Assembly: GCA_043738425.1 (NCBI GenBank)
Contig: JAYUGJ010000045.1
Coordinates: 1 to 21,577 of the forward strand
Source of the DNA: PBB1 sp043738425
GTDB lineage: Bacteria; Pseudomonadota; Gammaproteobacteria; Burkholderiales; Burkholderiaceae_C
DNA: 21,577 nt
Direction of reading: 5' to 3'
The translations under genes and the position numbers were made by a program. The notes beneath the pieces are model-generated. The model ran no database searches. It saw only the letters and a program-made list of their open reading frames with translations, and had not been told where the DNA came from. Shown in pieces: positions 16,074 to 21,577 of the stretch. Position 1 is the stretch's first letter. Each line of letters starts with the position of its first letter.

Positions 16074-16895
16074 ATGACGACCGACTTTAAAAACCTGACC
16101 CCACTGGCGCGCGCAGCGGTGCCCGACCACTCGACTGCGTTTGCCGACGCGCTGGTGCTGTGGCACGAAACGCTGCCCGGCGGTGGCCACTGGTCGGGCG
16201 TGCTACGGCGCGGCACCACGCTGCGGCTGACCGATGTGGACGGCCGCGCCAACGTGGCGGCGCTGCTGTTCAACCACGACGAAAAAACCGAGCGCTACAA
16301 CATGCCCGACACCTTGAAAGCGCAGCACACCGCGCACCTCACCCGCGGCCACGCGCTGTACTCCGACATGGGCCGCGTGCTGTGTTCGATACCCGCCGAC
16401 AGCTGCGGCTGGCACGACACGGTGTGCGGCGTGATGGACGCCGATGCGACACGCGTGCGCTATGGCGAATCGAACTACCAAAGCCAGCGCAACGCAATGC
16501 ACCGCAACGGCCGCGACGGTTTGTTGGTCGAGCTGGGCAAATGGGGCATGGACCGGCGCGACATGGTCGCTAACGTGAATTTCCTCAGCAAGGCGGTGGT
16601 AACCGACATCGGCGATGCCGCCGACACCACCAGCGCAGCCTCTGAAAGCGGCCACTTGCGCTTCGATGCGGCGCACCGCGCGCCGGGGCAATACGTCGAT
16701 GTGCGTTGCGAAATGCATGTGCTGGTGGTGCTGTCGGCCGCACCGCATCCGCTCGACCCGGCGACCAGCTACGCGCCGTCGCCGGTGCAGCTCACCGCAT
16801 GGCGCTCCGGCACGGCCGGTGCCGACGATGTGTGCCGACTGCACTGCGCCGAAAACGGCCGTGGTTTCATCAACACCGAGAGGTGGTTCTTGTGA
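16074..16895 (+). CDS. Carboxyguanidine deiminase subunit, DUF1989 (UAAP1)
   Basis: This 273-residue DUF1989 protein was formerly called urea amidolyase-associated protein UAAP1. With its partner UAAP2 it forms the heteromeric carboxyguanidine deiminase (CgdAB), which converts carboxyguanidine to allophanate and ammonia. UAAP1-type blocks are WHETLPGGGHWSGVLRRG, LRLTDVDGRANVAALLFN, ERYNMPDTLKAQHTAHLTRG, YSDMGRVLCSIPADSCGWHD (91-115 region) and VELGKWGMDRRDMVANVNFL. His and Cys residues around CGWHD (111-115) lie where the family binds its metal. Residues ~180-193 (DAADTTSAASESG) look like an inserted linker. The stop overlaps the start of an 8-codon mini-ORF (TGATG). I leave the A/B letter unassigned because I cannot confirm which subunit carries which name. 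Confidence 0.9.
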   Translation: MTTDFKNLTPLARAAVPDHSTAFADALVLWHETLPGGGHWSGVLRRGTTLRLTDVDGRANVAALLFNHDEKTERYNMPDTLKAQHTAHLTRGHALYSDMGRVLCSIPADSCGWHDTVCGVMDADATRVRYGESNYQSQRNAMHRNGRDGLLVELGKWGMDRRDMVANVNFLSKAVVTDIGDAADTTSAASESGHLRFDAAHRAPGQYVDVRCEMHVLVVLSAAPHPLDPATSYAPSPVQLTAWRSGTAGADDVCRLHCAENGRGFINTERWFL

Positions 16896-16923
16896 TGCGC
16901 ACCGAGCGGGGCTTTTTGTAATG
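16872..16923 (+). repeat. 26-bp tandem near-duplication at the UAAP1/UAAP2 junction
   Basis: Segments 16872-16897 and 16898-16923 are adjacent, equal in length and identical at 19 of 26 positions by my alignment (shared core CACCGAG, then TTGT and ATG at the end). Both end in a stop-start overlap: TGATG for UAAP1 and TAATG for UAAP2. Confidence 0.75.
16895..16921 (+). other. 8-codon mini-ORF bridging UAAP1 and UAAP2
   Basis: ATG 16895 overlaps the UAAP1 stop (TGATG) and encodes MRTERGFL before a TAA that overlaps the UAAP2 start (TAATG). Its sequence echoes the UAAP1 C-terminus NTERWFL, as expected from the 26-bp duplication. A terminating ribosome could be passed through it to UAAP2; that role is inference. 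Confidence 0.5.
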
Positions 16924-17673
16924 CGCGCGGCAGTGGAAAGCCATTTGAACCCGGCCGATGCGGTGATCGATGCGGTGTGCCTGGCCGGTGATCCGTGGGC
17001 GCAGCGAATCCGCCGCGGTCAAACCTTGCGCATCGTCGATGTGGAAGGCAACCAGGCGGTCGACACGATTTTCTACAACGCGGCCGATGTCGGCGAGCGC
17101 TACAGCCTCACGCACACCATTCAAGCGCAACGCGGTTTGTATTTGACGACCGGCAGCGTGCTGATGTCGAGCGAGGCGCGGCCGATGTTGACGATCACCG
17201 CCGACACCTGCGGCCGCCACGACACGCTGGGCGGTGCCTGCGCCTGCGAAAGCAACAGCGTGCGCTATGCGCTCGACAAGCGCGCGATGCACAGCTGCCG
17301 CGACAGCTTCATGCTGGCGATTTCACGAATGCATGCCGACCCGGACTTCACACCTGGCACCGGTGGCACGCCGCAACTGACCAAGCGCGACATCGTCTCG
17401 AACATCAACTTCTTCATGAACGTTCCGGTGACTGCAGCGGGGCAACTGAGCTTCGAAGACGGCGTCTCCGCGCCCGGCAAATATGTCGAGCTGCGCGCCG
17501 AAATGGACGTGCTGGTGCTGGTGTCCAACTGCCCACAACTCAACAACCCCTGCAACGGCTACAACCCAACGCCGGTACGGTTCTTGGTGTGGGATGCGGC
17601 ACAGGTCACTCCCTCTCCCTCCGGGAGAGCTACACAGACAACCCCCTCTCCCTCCGGGAGAGGGTTGGGGTGA
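16921..17673 (+). CDS. Carboxyguanidine deiminase subunit, DUF1989 (UAAP2), with repeat-derived tail
   Basis: This 250-residue second DUF1989 subunit is the partner of UAAP1 in carboxyguanidine deiminase. UAAP2-type blocks are LRIVDVEGNQAVDTIFYNA, LTITADTCGRHDTLGGACAC (90-109, the Cys/His metal-site region), MHSCRDSFMLAI, KRDIVSNINFFMNVPV, SAPGKYVELRAEMDVLVLVS and SNCPQLNNPCNGYNPTPVRF. The ATG at 16921 overlaps the mini-ORF stop; a longer frame from 16615 is an out-of-frame shadow of UAAP1. The family part ends near residue 228. The last ~22 residues (TPSPSGRATQ, TTPSPSGRGLG) are translated from palindromic element copy 2, whose conserved GGGGTGA supplies the stop codon. Confidence 0.92.
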   Translation: MRAAVESHLNPADAVIDAVCLAGDPWAQRIRRGQTLRIVDVEGNQAVDTIFYNAADVGERYSLTHTIQAQRGLYLTTGSVLMSSEARPMLTITADTCGRHDTLGGACACESNSVRYALDKRAMHSCRDSFMLAISRMHADPDFTPGTGGTPQLTKRDIVSNINFFMNVPVTAAGQLSFEDGVSAPGKYVELRAEMDVLVLVSNCPQLNNPCNGYNPTPVRFLVWDAAQVTPSPSGRATQTTPSPSGRGLG

Positions 17674-17760
17674 GGGCAGCAGCCTGCGCCATTGCCTGAT
17701 TCTTTGCCCGCACCGCGCCTACATCCCGCCCCCACCCGCCCTCTCTGCGAAGGGAGCGGG
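17610..17760. repeat. Palindromic repeat element, copy 2 (two 33-bp units plus degenerate inverted arm)
   Basis: Two units 33 bp apart begin near 17610 and 17643, both with CCCTCTCCCTCCGGGAGAG; the second continues GGGTTGGGGTGAGGG exactly as in copy 1. A spacer of about 50 nt leads to a degenerate inverted arm at 17725-17760 (CCCGCCCCCACCCGCCCTCT onward). It covers the 3' end of UAAP2 and most of the gap before the carboxylase. It is read in a different frame from copy 1 (TPSPSGRG instead of LPLPPGEG). Confidence 0.85.
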
Positions 17761-17785
17761 CGTAAATACCCAACCGAATGAAGTC

Positions 17786-20700
17786 ATGTTCAACAAAGTC
17801 CTGATCGCCAACCGCGGCGCGATTGCTTGTCGCGTGATCCGCACCTTGCGGCGCATGAACGTCGGCGCGGTCGCGGTGTATTCCGAGGCCGACGCCAATG
17901 CGCTGCATGTGTCGATGGCCGACGAGTCGGTGTGCATCGGGCCCGCGCCGGTGGCCGCCAGCTACCTGAACCAGGCGCGCCTCATCGAGGCGGCATTGGC
18001 CAGCGGCGCGCAAGCCATTCATCCGGGCTACGGCTTTTTGTCGGAGAACGCGGCGTTCGTCGAGGCCTGTGAGGCAGCCGGTGTGGTGTTCCTCGGCCCC
18101 ACGCCAGAGCAGATGCGCCAGTTCGGCTTGAAGCACACCGCGCGCGCGCTGGCCACTGCCAGCGGCGTGCCGTTGTTACCGGGCACCGGCTTGTTGAACG
18201 ATGTGCGTGACGCGTTGACCGAGGCCGCGCGCATCGGCTACCCGGTGATGCTGAAAAGCAGCGCCGGTGGCGGCGGCATCGGCATGCAAATGTGCGGCGC
18301 AGCGGCCGAATTGCGCGCCGCGTTCGACACCGTGCGGCGGCTGGCGCAAAGCAATTTTTCCGATGCCGGTGTATTCATCGAGCGCTACATCACCGACGCG
18401 CGGCACATCGAGGTGCAGGTGTTCGGCGACGGCTGCGGCCAGGTGCTGGCACTCGGCGACCGCGATTGTTCGCTGCAGCGGCGCAACCAAAAAGTGGTGG
18501 AAGAAGCACCCGCACCGAATCTGCGGCCCGAGGTGCGCGCCGCGCTGCACACCACCGCCCGCCGACTCGCGCAAGCCGCCCATTACCGATCGGCGGGCAC
18601 GGTCGAGTTCGTGGTCGATGCGCGCACGCAAGACATTTACTTTCTGGAAGTCAACGCGCGGTTGCAGGTCGAGCACGGCGTGACCGAAGCGGTGACCGGC
18701 ATCGATTTGGTCGAGTGGATGGTGCGGCTGGGTGCCGGTGAGTTGCCTGCGCTGGAGAGTTTTCACATCGAGCAAACCGGCCACGCGGTGCAAGCCCGCC
18801 TGTATGCCGAAGACCCGTACAAAAACTTTCAGCCAGCCACCGGTGTGCTCACGCAGGTGCAGTTTCCGAGCGACTTGCGGGTCGACACCTGGGTCGAACG
18901 CGGCACCGAGGTCACCGCGCACTACGACCCGATGTTGGCCAAGCTGATCGCCCACGGCAGCGACCGCGCCGATGCGCTGGCCAAGTTGACGCATGCACTG
19001 CATGCGACCCGGCTCGATGGGCTCGAATCGAACCTGGATTACCTGCGCAGCGTGATGGCGTTTGCGCCGTTCGTCGAGGCGCAGCACACCACCCGCAGCC
19101 TGGCCGCGTTCAGTGCGCCCAGCCGCGCGTTCGATGTGCTCGCCGCCGGGGTGCAAACCTCGGTGCAAGACTGGCCGGGCCGCCTGGGCTACTGGGCAGT
19201 CGGCGTGCCGCCGTCGGGGCCGATGGATCCGCTGGCATTGCGCCTGGCGAACCGCCTGGTCGGCAACGCCGAAGGTGCCGCCGCGCTCGAGATCACGGTT
19301 GCCGGGCCGACCTTGAAGTTCCGCTGTGATGGTGTGGTAGCGGTCTGCGGCGCGCCGATGGGCGTGAGCCTGGACGGCGCGCCGGTAGCGATGGGCGAGG
19401 CGTTGTCGGTTGCCGCGGGCCAAACGCTGCGCATCGGTCGGGTCGACCCATCGCAGGGCGGCTGCCGCAGCTACCTGGCAGTGCACGGCGGCATCGATGT
19501 GCCCGACTACCTGGGCAGCCGATCGACCTTCACGCTGGGTCAATTCGGCGGTCACGGTGGCCGCGTGTTGCGCGCGGGTGATGTGCTGCACATCGCGCGG
19601 CCGCTGGCCAGCGCATCAGGCGGTGCCGGGTCTTTAGACCTTGCGGCCACCGCAGCCACTGCAGCAACACGCGCACCACCGGCCAGCCACACACCCGCCA
19701 TTTCCGCAGCGCAGGCCGCTGCGCTGACCCCCAGCTACGGTACGCACTGGAACATCGGCGTGCTGATCGGCCCGCATGCCGCGCCCGACTTTTTCACCGC
19801 CGACGACATCACCACCTTCTTCGCTACCGACTGGCGGGTGCACTACAACTCGAGCCGCACCGGCGTGCGTTTGATCGGCCCGAAGCCTGCATGGGCACGC
19901 AGCGATGGCGGTGAAGCCGGGTTGCACCCATCAAACATTCACGACAACGCGTATGCCATCGGCGCGATTGATTTCACCGGCGACATGCCGGTGATCCTGG
20001 GGCCCGACGGGCCGAGCCTGGGCGGCTTCGTATGCCCTGCGGTGGTGGTGCAGGCCGAGCTGTGGAAGCTGGGGCAGCTGTCGCCGGGCAACACCGTGCG
20101 CTTCCAGCCGCTGCGCATCGACCAGGCGACGGCGCACGCAAAGGCACAGAGCGCGGTGCTGTCGCCGCCGTTGGCAGCAGCCAGCGCCGCGCCGCCGAAC
20201 CGCGCCGCACCCGCGCGCACTGCGCCGGCCGATGCCGCCGTGCTGTACCGGCGCGCGGGCGTGATCCAACCCGATGGAAACGCTGACATCGACATCGTTT
20301 ACCGCCGTGCCGGCGACGCCTATGTGCTGGTCGAGTTCGGCGAACCCAAGCTCGACCTGACGCTGCGCTTCCATGTGCATGCGCTGATGCTGCGGCTGCA
20401 AGAGTGGTGCGAGCAGGGCCGGCTCACCGGCGTTATAGACCTGACACCCGGTATCCGATCATTGCAGGTGCACTACGACCCGGCTCACCTCGCGTTGCCG
20501 CAGTTGCTGGACTTGTTGCTGCAGGCGCAAGACGGCGTCACGTCGGCCGCTGCGATGGAGGTGCCCAGCCGCACCGTCTGGCTGCCGCTGTCGTGGGACG
20601 ACGCGGCCACGCAGCTGGCGATCGACAAGTACATGCAGTCGGTGCGCGCCGACGCGCCCTGGTGCCCGAGCAACATCGAATTCATCCGCCGCATCAACGG

Positions 20701-21508
20701 GCTGGCCGATATGCAAGCGGTGTACGACACGGTGTTCGATGCCCGCTACCTGGTGCTGGGCTTGGGCGATGTGTATCTGGGTGCGCCGGTGGCCACGCCG
20801 CTCGACCCGCGCCACCGGCTGGTCACCACCAAATACAACCCCGCCCGCACATGGACGCCCGAGAATGCGGTCGGCATCGGCGGCGCCTATATGTGCATCT
20901 ACGGGATGGAGGGGCCGGGCGGTTATCAGCTGTTTGGCCGCACGCTACAGGTCTGGAACACCTGGCGGCGGACGTCGGCTTTTCCGCGCAATCCCTGGTT
21001 GCTGGACTACTTCGACCAGATCAGGTTCCACCCGGTGTCCCATGCCGAACTGACCGAGGCACGCGCGGCGTTTCCGCAGGGGGAATATCCGTTGCGGATC
21101 GAGGAAACCCGATTTCGCTGGGCCGATGAACAGCGGGTGCAACAGGCGGCTGTGGGTGAAATTGGCGCATTCAAGACCTGTCAGCAGACCGCCTTCGAGG
21201 CGGAAAGGGCACGCTGGCAGGCGGCTGGGCTGGAAACCTTCGTCGCGGTTGACCCGCCGCTGCAGGATGCTGCTGCCCTCCCTGACGGCTGCACGGCACT
21301 GGAAAGTCCGGTTCCAGGCACCCTGTGGAAATTTCTCGTCGGTCCCGGCAGCCGGGTTGCGGCCGGTGATCAGATCGCGATTGTTGAATCGATGAAGATG
21401 GAAATTGTGGTGCAGGCCGTGCAGGCTGGCCGCCTTGTCGAACACCGCGCGACGCCCGGACGCATTGTCCGGGCGGGCGAAATTCTGGCCGTGATGGAGA
21501 CTGACTGA
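17786..21508 (+). CDS. Biotin-dependent guanidine/urea carboxylase
   Basis: This 1240-residue cytosolic enzyme carries biotin carboxylase, carboxyltransferase and biotin-carrier parts on one chain. The biotin carboxylase (~1-445) has FNKVLIANRGAIACRVIRTL, HPGYGFLSENAAFVEACE, the ATP loop LKSSAGGGGIGMQ (~155) and EVNARLQVEHGVTEAVTG (~288). The KipA-like part (~450-800) starts VLAAGVQTSVQDWPGRLGYW. The KipI-like part (~825-1110) includes TKYNPARTWTPENAVGIGGA. The carrier domain ends with VESMKMEIVV, biotin on Lys1204. Two Ala/Pro-rich linkers (~614-650 and ~790-825) make it slightly longer than usual. By family it would be called urea carboxylase; the riboswitch and UAAP partners indicate guanidine as the main substrate, giving carboxyguanidine. 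I could not place the substrate-discriminating residue by eye. ATG 17786 has only a weak site (GAAG). The last ~600 bp differ in codon style. The stop overlaps the next start (TGATG). Confidence 0.93.
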   Translation: MFNKVLIANRGAIACRVIRTLRRMNVGAVAVYSEADANALHVSMADESVCIGPAPVAASYLNQARLIEAALASGAQAIHPGYGFLSENAAFVEACEAAGVVFLGPTPEQMRQFGLKHTARALATASGVPLLPGTGLLNDVRDALTEAARIGYPVMLKSSAGGGGIGMQMCGAAAELRAAFDTVRRLAQSNFSDAGVFIERYITDARHIEVQVFGDGCGQVLALGDRDCSLQRRNQKVVEEAPAPNLRPEVRAALHTTARRLAQAAHYRSAGTVEFVVDARTQDIYFLEVNARLQVEHGVTEAVTGIDLVEWMVRLGAGELPALESFHIEQTGHAVQARLYAEDPYKNFQPATGVLTQVQFPSDLRVDTWVERGTEVTAHYDPMLAKLIAHGSDRADALAKLTHALHATRLDGLESNLDYLRSVMAFAPFVEAQHTTRSLAAFSAPSRAFDVLAAGVQTSVQDWPGRLGYWAVGVPPSGPMDPLALRLANRLVGNAEGAAALEITVAGPTLKFRCDGVVAVCGAPMGVSLDGAPVAMGEALSVAAGQTLRIGRVDPSQGGCRSYLAVHGGIDVPDYLGSRSTFTLGQFGGHGGRVLRAGDVLHIARPLASASGGAGSLDLAATAATAATRAPPASHTPAISAAQAAALTPSYGTHWNIGVLIGPHAAPDFFTADDITTFFATDWRVHYNSSRTGVRLIGPKPAWARSDGGEAGLHPSNIHDNAYAIGAIDFTGDMPVILGPDGPSLGGFVCPAVVVQAELWKLGQLSPGNTVRFQPLRIDQATAHAKAQSAVLSPPLAAASAAPPNRAAPARTAPADAAVLYRRAGVIQPDGNADIDIVYRRAGDAYVLVEFGEPKLDLTLRFHVHALMLRLQEWCEQGRLTGVIDLTPGIRSLQVHYDPAHLALPQLLDLLLQAQDGVTSAAAMEVPSRTVWLPLSWDDAATQLAIDKYMQSVRADAPWCPSNIEFIRRINGLADMQAVYDTVFDARYLVLGLGDVYLGAPVATPLDPRHRLVTTKYNPARTWTPENAVGIGGAYMCIYGMEGPGGYQLFGRTLQVWNTWRRTSAFPRNPWLLDYFDQIRFHPVSHAELTEARAAFPQGEYPLRIEETRFRWADEQRVQQAAVGEIGAFKTCQQTAFEAERARWQAAGLETFVAVDPPLQDAAALPDGCTALESPVPGTLWKFLVGPGSRVAAGDQIAIVESMKMEIVVQAVQAGRLVEHRATPGRIVRAGEILAVMETD

Positions 21509-21577
21509 TGCCCAATCTGACCCTGCCGCCGGTGCTGACCCTTGCGGCATTGCAAGCCGCCTATGCCGCCGGCGCGA
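21508..21577 (+). CDS. atzF: Allophanate hydrolase (partial, N-terminus only)
   Basis: Only the first 23 codons are in the window (MPNLTLPPVLTLAALQAAYA and on), resembling the short helical start of allophanate hydrolases, ahead of the amidase domain. The enzyme hydrolyses allophanate to two ammonia and CO2, the last step of the pathway encoded upstream. Its ATG overlaps the carboxylase stop codon (TGATG), as expected for translational coupling. The call rests on operon context and a short match, so the assignment is good but cannot be checked for active-site residues here. Confidence 0.8.
   Translation, partial: MPNLTLPPVLTLAALQAAYAAGA

Overview
The window is GC-rich proteobacterial DNA. 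The gene content (red-type form I RuBisCO with a divergent CbbR, a beta-type ferredoxin-NADP reductase and a complete guanidine/urea carboxylase cluster) points to a betaproteobacterium, most likely of the order Burkholderiales. That assignment is inferred from gene families, not from a marker gene. No rRNA, tRNA, CRISPR array, integrase or transposase gene was seen.

Layout. Positions 1-701 (minus) hold the 5' part of cbbL, cut by the window edge. It is divergent from cbbR (836-1855) across an AT-richer promoter region. Then come eptA, a lipid A phosphoethanolamine transferase (minus, 3' end overlapping cbbR tail to tail), fpr (plus), and a secreted S8 protease with a C-terminal DUF5648-like domain (plus). 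Next is a minus-strand pair translated through a GTGA overlap: a zinc-ribbon mini-protein, then an SDR oxidoreductase. The molybdate transporter modA-modB-modC follows on the minus strand; its ModC lacks the usual C-terminal TOBE/Mop domain. Divergent from modA is a His-rich CzcI-like membrane-anchored protein followed by a TonB-dependent receptor whose reading frame is broken by a one-base shift just after the TonB box.

The right third is the most interesting part. A guanidine-I (ykkC-yxkD) riboswitch at about 13877-14006 leads an operon of ABC permease, ABC ATPase, two DUF1989 proteins (UAAP1/UAAP2, now known as carboxyguanidine deiminase CgdAB), a 1240-residue biotin-dependent 'urea' carboxylase and the start of allophanate hydrolase. 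Together these fit import of guanidine, its carboxylation, deimination to allophanate, and hydrolysis to ammonia and CO2. So the carboxylase is probably a guanidine carboxylase rather than a urea carboxylase. The periplasmic binding protein usually found between riboswitch and permease is absent.

Two copies of a GC-rich palindromic element sit exactly at the two junctions flanking the cgdAB pair. They have added low-complexity tails to the ATPase and to UAAP2. A 26-bp tandem near-duplication at the UAAP1/UAAP2 junction has created an 8-codon mini-ORF bridging the two genes. The last ~600 bp of the carboxylase gene switch to a different codon style, suggesting recombination or an assembly join.
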